64,000 bases of DNA from Actinomycetota bacterium (GTDB lineage: Bacteria > Actinomycetota > Acidimicrobiia > Acidimicrobiales > Iamiaceae). A model generated the notes under the pieces. That model did not search any database and was not told where the DNA came from. It saw only the letters and a list, made by a program, of their open reading frames with translations. Below are positions 51,100-60,783 of this stretch, piece after piece; positions within the stretch are counted from its first letter, which is position 1; the number at the start of each line of letters is the position of its first letter. The stretch is from the NCBI GenBank assembly GCA_019639075.1, contig JAHBSO010000013.1:1-64000 (forward strand), in the 5' to 3' direction. The translations under genes were made by a program, and so were the position numbers.

Positions 51100-52047
51100 T
51101 CAGGAGCCTGCGAGCCGGGCGACGACGGGGGCGAACGCGTCGGCGAAGTGCCAGGGGACCACGACGTTCGAGATGCCCCACCGGGCCCGGCGGGCCTCCA
51201 GCAGGTCGCAGATCTCCTCGACCGAACCCAGCAGGAGGTGGACCGATCGCAACGCCTCGTCCGGCGTCAGCCCGAAGTTCGGCGCCACCTCCTCCGCGGC
51301 GTCACGCGGCCGGTCGGTGATCCGCACCGGCATGGCGACGACGCTCAACTCGACCTCGTCGAACCGGTCCCCCGCACCCGATCGGACCCACTCGACCTGC
51401 TGCGTCGTGTTGTCCTCCACCGACATCCCTGCCTCGTACTCGCCGAAGGCGCGGGCGGCGAGCCCCGGCGAGATCGACACGATGTCGGCCGCGGCGCCGG
51501 CGAAGGTCAGGATCCGTTCCTTCGCGCCGCCGATGATCAAGGGCGGGTGCGGCCGCTGCACCGGCAACGGCGATGCCGCACCCGTCCGCACCGTGTAGTG
51601 CGCGCCGACGTGATCGACGTCGTCACCGGCGAACAGCGCCTTCATGATCGTCACCGCCTCGATCAGCTTCGTCACCCGCGTGCCCTTGGGCGTGTCGATC
51701 CCGGCGGCAGCGAAGTCCTCCGGGACCCAACCGGCGCCCATCCCCCACTCGAACCGTCCGCCCGAGACGAGGTCGAGCGTGGCCACCTCCTTCGCCGTCA
51801 CCACCGGGTGCCGGAACTCGTTGCAGAGGACCTGCGTGCCGACGCGCAGGGTCGACGTGGCGAGCGCAGCGGCGGTCAGCGCGGTGAACGGGGCGAACTG
51901 CGGGTTGAGGTGGTCGGGCACGAGGAGCGTCGCGTAACCGAGGTCCTCCGCCTTCCTCGCCATCGCCGACCAATCCGCGGCGTCGGCCGCGCCGTGCGGG
52001 TTCACCCCGAACCGGAAGCGTCGGGCGTTGTCAGGTTTCCACTGCAC
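51100..52047 (-). CDS. LLM-class (F420-dependent type) oxidoreductase
   Basis: 315 residues from GTG 52047. RFRFGVNPHGAADAADWSAM opens the bacterial-luciferase-like TIM barrel; WGMGAGWVPEDFAAAGI and LIIGGAKERILTFAGAAADI are family motifs. Most actinobacterial members use coenzyme F420; the substrate is unknown. In-frame ATGs at 52116 and 52200 would add 23 or 51 residues, but those codons are entirely repeat DNA (MVDRNGPSTSFAALT appears twice). GTG 52047 lies exactly where repeat coding ends and homology starts, so I prefer it. Confidence 0.88.
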   Translation of the reverse strand: MQWKPDNARRFRFGVNPHGAADAADWSAMARKAEDLGYATLLVPDHLNPQFAPFTALTAAALATSTLRVGTQVLCNEFRHPVVTAKEVATLDLVSGGRFEWGMGAGWVPEDFAAAGIDTPKGTRVTKLIEAVTIMKALFAGDDVDHVGAHYTVRTGAASPLPVQRPHPPLIIGGAKERILTFAGAAADIVSISPGLAARAFGEYEAGMSVEDNTTQQVEWVRSGAGDRFDEVELSVVAMPVRITDRPRDAAEEVAPNFGLTPDEALRSVHLLLGSVEEICDLLEARRARWGISNVVVPWHFADAFAPVVARLAGS

Positions 52048-52200
52048 TCCGCTGCGCGGTTCCTGAGCGAGAGTGAGCGCAGCGAACGAAGTCGAAGGGC
52101 CGTTCCGGTCAACCATCAGAGGAGATGGCACTCCGCTGCGCGGTTCCTGAGCGGGAGTGAGCGCAGCGAACGAAGTCGAAGGGCCGTTCCGGTCAACCAT
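52045..52200. repeat. 84-bp tandem repeat at the 3' end of map
   Basis: Two 72-bp copies (52045-52116 and 52129-52200) separated by 12 bp are identical except for one base. Each contains GAGCGCAGCGAACGAAGTCG and ends GGTCAACCAT. The second copy overlaps the last codons and stop of map. Read on the minus strand, each copy starts with ATGGTTGACCGG, giving the next gene two spare start codons. Confidence 0.85.
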
Positions 52201-53200
52201 GGGCGAGCGGGTCGGTGGGTTGGCCGCCGTCGCCGGACCACAGGCCGTCGGAGCGCAGCGTGAGGATCTCGACGCCGTCGTCGGTGACGAGCAACGTGTG
52301 CTCGAACTGGGCGGTGCGCTTCCCGTCGACGGTGACGGCCGTCCAGTCGTCGTCCCACATGCGGGCCCGCCAGTCGCCGACGGTGATCATCGGTTCGATC
52401 GTGAACACCATGCCGGGTTCGAGGCGGCGGGTGGCCTTGGGTTCGTAGTAGTGCGGGATGGCGAGCGCGGTGTGGAACGTCTCGCCGATGCCGTGGCCGA
52501 CGAACTGCTGGACGACGCCGAACCCGTTCGCCTCGGCGTGGCTCTCGATCACCCGACCCAGCTCGCTGATCGGCTGGCCGGGCCGGACCTGGTCGATGGC
52601 CATCGACAGGCACTCCCGCGTGACCCGCACGAGGCGCTGGGACTCGGGATCCACGGTGCCGACGAGGAAGGTGGCGTTGGTGTCGCCGTTGACGCCCTCG
52701 CGGAAGACCGTGACGTCGAGGTTCACGATGTCGCCGTCGCGCAGGGCCCGGGAGTCCGGGATGCCGTGGCACACGACCTCGTTCACCGACGTGCACAGCG
52801 ACTTCTTGTAGCCGTTGTAGTTGAGCGGGCTCGGGTAGGCACCGGCCTCGACCGAGAGGCGGTGGCACAGCTCGTCGAGCTCGTCGGTGGTCACCCCGGG
52901 CGCCACGGCCGCACCGACCGCGGCGAGCACGTCGCCGGCCAGACGGCCGGTGCGACGCATGCGATCGATCACGTCGGCCGACTTCACGTCGGGTTCGTTG
53001 CGGTCGCTCCCCCCGCCCGACTCGGCCCACGGCGGACGCTCGATCGACGCCGGCACCTCACGCCGGGGCGAGAGGTCGCCGGCCACGACCCGGTCGGTGG
53101 TCGACCGGTGGCAGCGCTTGAACTTCTGGCCGCTCCCGCAGAAGCACGGGTCGTTGGGCCGGATCTTCGACAGCGGCGTGTAGATGTCGGTCGCGGTCAT
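52193..53200 (-). CDS. map: Type I methionine aminopeptidase with N-terminal SEC-C motif
   Basis: 335 residues. Residues of about 18-31 hold a SEC-C zinc motif (DPCFCGSGQKFKRCH). The peptidase has the five metal ligands in NLDVTVF, DTNATF, GHGIGETFH, FTIEPMI and FEHTLL. It removes N-terminal Met from new proteins; the zinc motif may dock it on ribosomes, as proposed for mycobacterial MapB. The ATG at 53200 overlaps the folC stop. Its own stop lies at the edge of the 84-bp repeat, which may have replaced the native end. Confidence 0.95.
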   Translation of the reverse strand: MTATDIYTPLSKIRPNDPCFCGSGQKFKRCHRSTTDRVVAGDLSPRREVPASIERPPWAESGGGSDRNEPDVKSADVIDRMRRTGRLAGDVLAAVGAAVAPGVTTDELDELCHRLSVEAGAYPSPLNYNGYKKSLCTSVNEVVCHGIPDSRALRDGDIVNLDVTVFREGVNGDTNATFLVGTVDPESQRLVRVTRECLSMAIDQVRPGQPISELGRVIESHAEANGFGVVQQFVGHGIGETFHTALAIPHYYEPKATRRLEPGMVFTIEPMITVGDWRARMWDDDWTAVTVDGKRTAQFEHTLLVTDDGVEILTLRSDGLWSGDGGQPTDPLAHG

Positions 53201-54495
53201 GCGTCCACCTCTCGGGCCAGGGCCGCCCGGGCCGGACCGACCACGTACAGGGAGCCGGTGACGAGGATCAGGTCGTCGGGGCTGGCCAGCGCCCGCGCCC
53301 GTTCCACGGCGTCGACGACCGACGGCACCGACTCGGCGACGATGCCGAGCGACGTGGCCACCGCCGCCACCTCCGGCGCGGGGATCGCCCGGGGCGAGTC
53401 GGGGGTGCAGGCCACGAGGAACCCGGCCTCCTCGGCTCCGATCGCCGTGAGCATCTCGGCAACGTCGCGGCCACCGAGCATGCCCACCACGACGATGATC
53501 GTGCCGCCCAGCGTGAACTCCTCACGGAGGGTCTCCCGGCAGGCCCGGGCCCCGTCGACGTTGTGCGCGGCGTCGAGCACGACGGTCGGCTCGCGGCCGA
53601 CGATCTCGAAACGGCCCGGCGAGGTGACCGATGCGAAGCCCTCCCGCACGACCTCGTCGTCGAGCCGGCGGGCGAAGAACGCTTCGACCGCCGCGAGCGC
53701 GACGGCCGCGTTGTCGGCCTGGTGGGCGCCGTGGAGCGGGAGGTACACGTCCTCCACGACACCCGAGGGGGTCCGCAGGTCGACCATGCGTCCGCCGAGG
53801 GCGAGCATGGCCTGGTCGCAGTCGAAGTCGACGCCGCGCCACCAGGTCTCGGCGGCCGGCGCGGCCTCCAGGATGGGTCGCAACTCGGGATCGGTCTCGC
53901 CGCACACGAACGTGGACCCCGGCTTCACGATGCCGACCTTCTCCTCCGCGATGGCCTGCCGCCAGGCACCCACCCCGTCGGTGTGGTCGCGCCCGACGTT
54001 GGTGAGCACGGCGACGGCCGCGTCGACGACGTTGGTCGCGTCGTAGCGACCGAGCATGCCGACCTCGACGACGGCGACGTCGATCGCCACGTCGGCGAAC
54101 CACGTGAACGCCGCGGCGGTGAGGATCTCGAAGTAGCTGGGTACGACGCCGGCGAGCTCCTCGACCGCCGCGACCGAGCCGATCGCCCGGCCGAGGTCGT
54201 CGTCGCCGATCGGCTCGCCGTTCCACGTGATCCGCTCGTTGACCCGCTCGAGGTGCGGGCTCGTGTACGTGCCGACCGACAGCCCCGCCGCCTGCAGCAA
54301 CGACGTGACCATGCGCGCCACCGAGCCCTTGCCGTTGGTGCCGGTGATGTGGATCACCGGGTACGCGGCCTGGGGGTCGCCCAGGGCGTCGACCAGATCT
54401 CGCATGCGATCCAGCGACAGGCCCTCGGCCCGCCCCGCGGTGGCTTCGAGGTTGGTGTGCTGGTCGAGGTAGCGGAGCGCAGCGGTCAGGTTCAC
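53197..54495 (-). CDS. folC: Folylpolyglutamate synthase / dihydrofolate synthase
   Basis: 432 residues. The P-loop is HITGTNGKGSVARM, followed by SPHLERVNERITWNGEPIG, and the C-terminal domain has VVLDAAHNVDGARA. It adds glutamate to folate. GTG 54495 is used because LNLTAALRYLDQH is the usual start. The stop overlaps the map ATG. In this neighbourhood valS and clpX usually flank folC; valS is not present here. Confidence 0.95.
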   Translation of the reverse strand: MNLTAALRYLDQHTNLEATAGRAEGLSLDRMRDLVDALGDPQAAYPVIHITGTNGKGSVARMVTSLLQAAGLSVGTYTSPHLERVNERITWNGEPIGDDDLGRAIGSVAAVEELAGVVPSYFEILTAAAFTWFADVAIDVAVVEVGMLGRYDATNVVDAAVAVLTNVGRDHTDGVGAWRQAIAEEKVGIVKPGSTFVCGETDPELRPILEAAPAAETWWRGVDFDCDQAMLALGGRMVDLRTPSGVVEDVYLPLHGAHQADNAAVALAAVEAFFARRLDDEVVREGFASVTSPGRFEIVGREPTVVLDAAHNVDGARACRETLREEFTLGGTIIVVVGMLGGRDVAEMLTAIGAEEAGFLVACTPDSPRAIPAPEVAAVATSLGIVAESVPSVVDAVERARALASPDDLILVTGSLYVVGPARAALAREVDA

Positions 54496-54497
54496 GA

Positions 54498-55109
54498 TCA
54501 GGCCCGGGCCGCCGCCAGGCGCTCGCGAGCCCCGTCGGCGACCGTGGTCGCCAGCTCCCGCCCGTCGTCGACGGCCGACTCGAGCGCGGGACGGGCCGCC
54601 TCCACCGCGTCGCTGACCGCCGACCGCCCCGACTCGACGGCGTCGTCGAGCACCGGCCGACCGGCCTCCACGGCGTCGAGCAGTGCGGTCCCGGCGCGGT
54701 CCACCGCACGCTCGGCCGCGGCCACCACGACGGGCACGACGGTGGTGGCCACCGCGGTCCCGGCCTCGTGGAGCTGCTCGGACACGACGTCGCGCGCCCG
54801 CTCCAGCTTCGGCTTGGCCTTGCGGGCGGCCCGACGACCGGCATCGACCCCTTCGTGCGCGAATTGACGCGCCCGGTCGGTCGTGGTGGCCTCGGCGGCG
54901 GCCTTCGCGGCGGCGCGGGCCGCGCACGCGTGGCGCACCCAGCCGACCGCGATGCCGCCACCGGCGCCGACGGCCGCGCCCTTGAGCACGATCACGGGCG
55001 TGGGATCACCGGCTGCTGCTTCGTCCGGGCTCCGACGGCTCGCCCGCACGCCGGCGATGCTCCCGCCGATCGCGGCACCGATCAGCCCACTCTTCACGAA
55101 CCACTTCAT
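54498..55109 (-). CDS. Alanine-rich membrane-anchored helical protein, unknown
   Basis: 203 residues. The N-terminus holds one or two glycine/alanine-rich hydrophobic stretches (VKSGLIGAAIGGSIAGV and KGAAVGAGGGIAVGWV). The rest is a long Ala-, Arg-, Asp- and Glu-rich helix with repeated DAVExGRxxxDDAVxxGR-like turns. It looks like an apolipoprotein/phasin-type amphipathic helix, but no family is certain. It ends 2 bp before folC, and repeat DNA separates it from clpX. Confidence 0.7.
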   Translation of the reverse strand: MKWFVKSGLIGAAIGGSIAGVRASRRSPDEAAAGDPTPVIVLKGAAVGAGGGIAVGWVRHACAARAAAKAAAEATTTDRARQFAHEGVDAGRRAARKAKPKLERARDVVSEQLHEAGTAVATTVVPVVVAAAERAVDRAGTALLDAVEAGRPVLDDAVESGRSAVSDAVEAARPALESAVDDGRELATTVADGARERLAAARA

Positions 55110-55161
55110 CGATCCGGACCTCCGACGTCGAACACGCGACCACCGTACCCATCGGGGCGAG

Positions 55162-55240
55162 GTTTCGACTCCGCTGCGCTCCGCTCAACCAACAAGGGGA
55201 ACCGCTGCGCTCCGCTCAACCAACAAGGGGGAACCGCTGC
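55162..55240. repeat. Two-and-a-bit direct repeats before clpX 3' end
   Basis: CCGCTGCGCTCCGCTCAACC is repeated at 55171 and 55202, with a shortened third copy at 55234. The sequence resembles the flanks of the 42-kb array. It joins the hairpin pair that follows. Confidence 0.75.
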
Positions 55241-55328
55241 ACGGTCGGGGTCGGATCCCGACCGTGACACGCGAGGAGTGCGATCACCCGGCGAACTCGA
55301 TCACGGTCGGGATCCGACCCCGACCGTG
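55240..55328. repeat. Two inverted fixed-loop hairpins
   Basis: Hairpins at 55240-55266 and 55302-55328 have arms CACGGTCGGG/CCCGACCGTG around loops GTCGGAT and ATCCGAC. The two copies are in opposite orientation. They share loops and arm pattern with the three hairpins at 16811-16959. The nearer copy begins 5 nt past the clpX stop and may serve as its terminator. Confidence 0.82.
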
Positions 55329-55332
55329 CAGA

Positions 55333-56607
<1,275 letters not shown>

Positions 56608-56635
56608 GGTTGAACGTCCCCTTGCGTCGTTGCGG

Positions 56636-57274
56636 TCAGGCGGCCGTGATCGGGCCGGTCTTGTCGGCGAGCTCCCTGGCGGAGATCACCTCGTCGATGA
56701 TGCCGTACTCGAGCGCCTCGGTAGCGGACAGGACGAAGTCCCGGTCCGTGTCCTGCGCGATCTTCTCCTTCGACTGCCCGGTGTGCCGGGCCAGGATGTC
56801 CTCCAGGAGGTCGCGCATGCGCAGGATCTCCTTGGCCTGGATCTCGATGTCGGTCGCCTGGCCGCCACCCGATGCGTACGGCTGGTGCAGCAGCACCCGG
56901 GCGTGCGGGAGGGCGAGGCGCTTGCCCTTCGTGCCGGCGGCCAGCAGGACGGCGGCGGCCGATGCGGCCTGGCCGAAGCAGATCGTGGTGATCTCGGCCT
57001 TCACGTACTGCATGGTGTCGTAGATCGCGAACAGCGCCGTGATGTCCCCGCCGGGGCTGTTGATGTAGATGTTGATGTCCTTGTCGGGGTTCTCCGACTC
57101 GAGGTGCAGCAACTGGGCGCACACCAGGTTGGCGATCGTGTCGTCGATCGGGGTGCCCAGGAAGATGATGTGCTCCTTGAGCAGCCGCGAGTAGAGGTCG
57201 AAGGACCGCTCCCCCCGGTTGGTCTGCTCGATGACCATCGGGACCATGTAGTTCTGGGCTGGCGGGATGGTCAC
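56636..57274 (-). CDS. clpP: ATP-dependent Clp protease proteolytic subunit
   Basis: 212 residues. Catalytic Ser is in [20 protein letters not shown], and His is in [11 protein letters not shown]. ClpP forms the protease barrel used by ClpX. Only one clpP is here, although actinobacteria commonly have two, often adjacent. GTG 57274 overlaps the tig stop (57271-57274), a tight coupling of tig and clpP. Confidence 0.97.
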   Translation of the reverse strand: MTIPPAQNYMVPMVIEQTNRGERSFDLYSRLLKEHIIFLGTPIDDTIANLVCAQLLHLESENPDKDINIYINSPGGDITALFAIYDTMQYVKAEITTICFGQAASAAAVLLAAGTKGKRLALPHARVLLHQPYASGGGQATDIEIQAKEILRMRDLLEDILARHTGQSKEKIAQDTDRDFVLSATEALEYGIIDEVISARELADKTGPITAA

Positions 57275-58644
57275 TCGTCGTCCTCCGTGACGTCGTCGTC
57301 GGCGTCGTCGTCAGCGTTCTCGGCGGCCGGGGGTTCCACCTCGAGGGCGGCCCGGTCGATGGTCTTCCCCTCCTCATCGACCAGTTCGACGTGGTCGATG
57401 AGCCATTCGAGGGCCTTGCGCTTGCTGAGATCCGAGCGTACCGCCGGCACCTGTCCGTTGCGTTCGAGTTGCTTGCGCACCTTGGCGGGCGTCTGGCCGA
57501 CGCGCTCGGCGACCGCCTCGAACTCGGCCGCGAGCTCGTCGTCGTCCACCTCGATCTCCTCGGCGAGCACCACGGCTCGCAGTGCGAGGTCGACGAGCAC
57601 GCCCTGAGCTGCGGTTTCGCGGAGACCGGAGATGAACGCCTCCTGGTCCTGACCGGTGCTGGCGAGGTACTGCTCGAGGCCGACGCCCTGGGCCTGGAGC
57701 CGCATGGCGAGGTCCTCGATGCGCTGCCCGACCTCCTGGTTCACGAGGGCCTCGGGCGCCTCGATCTCGACGAGCTCGGCCAGCGCCTCGGCCGTCTTCT
57801 GCTGGATCGCCATCTGGGCCTGGACCTTCTTGACCATGCCCATGCGGGTGGCGAGGTCCTCGCGCAGCTCGGCGATCGTCTCGAACTCCGATGCCTCGCC
57901 GGCGAACTCGTCGTCGGCGTCCGGCAGCACCTTCTCCTTGACGGCCTTCACGGTGACGGTGAAGTCGACCGGGTCCTCGTCGGGGTCGGGGTGATCGGCG
58001 GTGAAGGTGAGCGTGTCGTCCACCTTGGCGGCCGCCAGCTGCTCGTCGAGCTCGGGAACGATCGTGCCGCTGCCGATCTCGTACAGGTAGTCCTCGGCCA
58101 CGAGGCCGTCGATCTCCTCGCCGTCACGGGCGCCGGCGATGTCGATCGTGACGCTGTCGCCGGTCTGGGCCGGACGGTCGACGTCCTCGAGCGTCCCGAA
58201 GGACTCGCGCAGCCGGTCGATCCGCTCGTCGACCTCCTCGTCGCCGACGTCGGGCGAGTCGATGGTGACCCGCAGCGAGTCGTACCCGCCGACGGTGACC
58301 ACCGGGCGGACCTCGACGACCGCGTCGAAGGCGACGTCGCCCTCCTCGCGCCCCTCGGTGATGTCGATCTCCGGCGACGCGATCACGTCGACCTCGTGCT
58401 CGACGATCGCGTCGGCGTAGTACTGCGGGATGGCGTGCTCGAGCGCCTCGCCCCGAGCCGCCTCCGTGCCGATGCGGGCCTCCAGCAGCTGGCGGGGCGC
58501 CTTGCCGGGCCGGAAGCCGGGGATGCGCACCTCCCGGGCGATGCGCTTGAACGCCGCATCGATCTGCTGCTCGAACTCTTCGCTGTCGATCGTGATCGAC
58601 AGCTTCACCTTGTTGCCCTCTTGGGGCTCGACCGTTGCCTTCAT
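57271..58644 (-). CDS. tig: Trigger factor
   Basis: 457 residues. The ribosome-binding domain starts [20 protein letters not shown] and contains the G-F-R-x-G-K signature ([13 protein letters not shown]). The FKBP-like PPIase domain is near 155-240. The C-terminal substrate domain is followed by an acidic tail ([16 protein letters not shown]). It is the first ribosome-associated chaperone for new proteins. The ATG is fixed by homology. A TAAGCT box lies 10 nt upstream. Confidence 0.96.
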   Translation of the reverse strand: MKATVEPQEGNKVKLSITIDSEEFEQQIDAAFKRIAREVRIPGFRPGKAPRQLLEARIGTEAARGEALEHAIPQYYADAIVEHEVDVIASPEIDITEGREEGDVAFDAVVEVRPVVTVGGYDSLRVTIDSPDVGDEEVDERIDRLRESFGTLEDVDRPAQTGDSVTIDIAGARDGEEIDGLVAEDYLYEIGSGTIVPELDEQLAAAKVDDTLTFTADHPDPDEDPVDFTVTVKAVKEKVLPDADDEFAGEASEFETIAELREDLATRMGMVKKVQAQMAIQQKTAEALAELVEIEAPEALVNQEVGQRIEDLAMRLQAQGVGLEQYLASTGQDQEAFISGLRETAAQGVLVDLALRAVVLAEEIEVDDDELAAEFEAVAERVGQTPAKVRKQLERNGQVPAVRSDLSKRKALEWLIDHVELVDEEGKTIDRAALEVEPPAAENADDDADDDVTEDDE

Positions 58645-58654
58645 GAGGCGGCCG

Positions 58655-58660
58655 AGCTTA
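58655..58660 (-). promoter_or_regulatory. Predicted -10 box (TAAGCT) of tig
   Basis: TAAGCT on the minus strand lies 10 nt before the tig ATG, in the 87-bp divergent gap with the MauE-like gene. Confidence 0.4.
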
Positions 58661-58718
58661 CCGGGCACCCCTGACGATCCCCGCACCGAGCGAGGGCGGA
58701 GCGGGCGGGCCGAGCCGC

Positions 58719-58724
58719 TACGGT
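58719..58724 (+). promoter_or_regulatory. Predicted -10 box (TACGGT) of the MauE-like operon
   Basis: TACGGT lies 7 nt before the ATG at 58732, the leaderless spacing seen at several other genes in the window. Confidence 0.5.
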
Positions 58725-58731
58725 CGGACCA

Positions 58732-59331
58732 ATGTCCCCCACCGCAGGCATCGTGCTCGCCGGCGCGCTCCTGCTCCTCGTCGCAGGCATGGCGAAGGTG
58801 GCGAGGCCGGCCGCGACGCAGGTGGCGCTGCGCACCGCCGGTCTCCCGTCGAGCCGCCCGATCGTCCGGCTCCTCGGCACGGCCGAGGTGGTCACCGCGG
58901 CCGTCACGTTCGTGGTGGCCGGCACGCTCGGCACCGCGCTCGTCGCCCTCTTCTACGTCGGGTTCGCGTCGTTCAGCGCGCTGCTCCTGCGCCGCAGCCG
59001 CGGGCGGGCGTCGTGCGGCTGCTTCGGCGGCGACGACGCTCCCGTGACCAAGGTCCACGTCTGGCTCAACCTCGCCATCGCCGCCGCGGCGCTGATCGCC
59101 CTCGCCGACCCACCCCCGTCGATCGGCGAGGCCCTGCGGGAGACCCCGGCCGCCGGCCTCCCGTTCGTCGCGCTCGTGCTGGTGCTGGCCTGGCTGCTCC
59201 TCGTGGCCTTCACCGTGCTGCCCGCGACGCAGGCCGCCGCACGCCCGGCACCGGCCGGCACCGACGCCGCCGGCGGCGCGACCGGCGGGCAGGGGCTCGC
59301 CATCACCCCGAAGCCGGGAGCGTCGGCGTGA
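58732..59331 (+). CDS. MauE-like membrane protein (disulfide-pathway type)
   Basis: 199 residues with about four membrane helices. The vicinal pair C95-x-C97 lies in SCGCFGG after the third helix, a common feature of MauE/DoxX-type membrane oxidoreductases. In methylamine dehydrogenase (MADH) clusters MauE and MauD are needed to form the many disulfides of the light chain. Here the gene is followed by a thioredoxin-like protein and a cysteine-rich Tat substrate, which argues for the same role. Its stop overlaps the next gene by 4 bp. Confidence 0.8.
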   Translation: MSPTAGIVLAGALLLLVAGMAKVARPAATQVALRTAGLPSSRPIVRLLGTAEVVTAAVTFVVAGTLGTALVALFYVGFASFSALLLRRSRGRASCGCFGGDDAPVTKVHVWLNLAIAAAALIALADPPPSIGEALRETPAAGLPFVALVLVLAWLLLVAFTVLPATQAAARPAPAGTDAAGGATGGQGLAITPKPGASA

Positions 59332-60170
59332 CCGCGCTGGTGGTCGCCCTCACCGCGGTGGTCGCCGTGCTCGGTCTGCTCGTCGTCGGCCTGCTGCGCA
59401 GCCACGCCGAGATCCTCAAGCGCCTCCACGACCTCGGTGCGGGCATCGATGCCGACGGCACCCCGTCGACGCCGCCCGCCCAGGCCGCGACACCGGCCGA
59501 CGGTCCCCGTCCGGGCCGCGACTTCCAGGTCATGCCGCAGGTCCCGTCGCCGCCGGAGCGCGAAGGGTTCGGTGGCGCGGCCGACCTCGCCGGGGTGGGA
59601 CCGGGGACGGGCGAGACGGTCACCCTGCGGGTCACCGGCGTCGAGCACGACACGATCGTCGCCTTCCTCTCCTCGGGCTGCGTCACCTGCCAGCGGTTCT
59701 GGGACGCCTTCCGCAAGCCCCGCAAGCTCGGCCTCCCCGGCGGGACTCGCCTCGTGGTCGTCACCAAGGGACCCGAGGGCGAGAGCGAGTCCGCCGTCGC
59801 CTCGGTCGCGCCGCCGGGGATCACCACGATCATGTCGTCGCAGGCGTTCCTCGACTACGACGTCCCCGGCTCCCCCTACTTCGTCCAGGTGCACGGCCCG
59901 AGCGGTCGGGTGCGCGGCGAGGGCACCGGTCCGGACTGGGACCAGGTCCGCTCCCTCCTGTCGCAGGCCGGCGACGACGCCGAGCTCGCCGGGCGCCTCG
60001 CCGGGTCCAACGTGCCGAAGCCCGACGCCGACGCCGAGCGCGAGGCCCGGATCGACCGGGAGCTGTTCGAGGCCGGCGTCGCGCCCGGCGACCCCAGCCT
60101 CTACTCGGCGGACGACGCGGCCTCCGGCGCCGACGCCGACGACCGCCCCGAGCGAACGAACCCCCGGTGA
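59328..60170 (+). CDS. Membrane-anchored thioredoxin-like protein (MauD-like)
   Basis: 280 residues from GTG 59328. A signal anchor spans about residues 1-22. After a Pro-rich linker the thioredoxin fold contains the active site C118-V-T-C121 (FLSSGCVTCQRFW) and a cis-Pro loop (VPGSPYFVQVH). The C-terminal 50 residues are acidic and may be disordered. It would exchange disulfides outside the membrane, with the MauE-like protein as electron partner, on the cysteine-rich protein encoded two genes later. Confidence 0.83.
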   Translation: MTALVVALTAVVAVLGLLVVGLLRSHAEILKRLHDLGAGIDADGTPSTPPAQAATPADGPRPGRDFQVMPQVPSPPEREGFGGAADLAGVGPGTGETVTLRVTGVEHDTIVAFLSSGCVTCQRFWDAFRKPRKLGLPGGTRLVVVTKGPEGESESAVASVAPPGITTIMSSQAFLDYDVPGSPYFVQVHGPSGRVRGEGTGPDWDQVRSLLSQAGDDAELAGRLAGSNVPKPDADAEREARIDRELFEAGVAPGDPSLYSADDAASGADADDRPERTNPR

Positions 60171-60231
60171 GACGGGTCGTTCGGGCCGACGCTCCCTCCG
60201 ATCCTCCCCGTTCCGCGATGATGGACGTGCC

Positions 60232-60783
60232 ATGAAGCTCGAATCACACGGCATCCAGACCAACCTCCCCCCCGGTTGGGAAGGCCGGATCACCGTCCGG
60301 CGCAAGCCCGAGGCGGTACCCGGCGACGACGGCGGGGCGGCTCCGTCCGCGAGGGTCTTCTCCCCCGAGCACCACGTGTCGGCCGGTGGCGTCACCGCGA
60401 TCGGCGACGCAACCGAGCAGATCCTCCCGGTCGTGCACCTCGGCAACTTCCCGCTCCCGGGCGACCGGGGCGACTTCGGGTCGGGGGCGGTCGACGTCAT
60501 GACCGACCTCGACGTGCTGCTCGTGCTCGCCGAGTACGGCCCGGAGTGCGCCGGGACGGCGCTGTTCAGCCACCAGGGCATCCCGACCCGGCTCACGCCG
60601 AACATGTTCTCGGCGTCCGCGCTGCAGCGGACGCTGCCCGGTCAGGCCGGGTGCCAGGTCTGGTTCACCGCCGAGGACCGCGCGTTCTGCCTCTACGCCG
60701 TGCTCGGCCGCCAGTCCAACGCCCGCCGCGTCCTCCCCGCCGCCGTCGAGACCCTCGCCGACACCAGGATCCAGCCCCGATGA
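60232..60783 (+). CDS. Conserved-looking protein of unknown function in the MauE/MauD-like cluster
   Basis: 183 residues, no signal peptide or membrane helix. The fold looks mixed (LPVVHLGNFPLPGDRGDFGS, TDLDVLLVLAEYGPECAGTA, GCQVWFTAEDRAFCLYAVLG), with only three cysteines. I do not recognise the family. The 61-bp gap before it and the 4-bp overlap with the LGFP gene (ATGA at 60780-60783) place it in the operon. It may act as a cytosolic partner, for example a Tat chaperone for the next product, which is inference. Confidence 0.75.
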   Translation: MKLESHGIQTNLPPGWEGRITVRRKPEAVPGDDGGAAPSARVFSPEHHVSAGGVTAIGDATEQILPVVHLGNFPLPGDRGDFGSGAVDVMTDLDVLLVLAEYGPECAGTALFSHQGIPTRLTPNMFSASALQRTLPGQAGCQVWFTAEDRAFCLYAVLGRQSNARRVLPAAVETLADTRIQPR

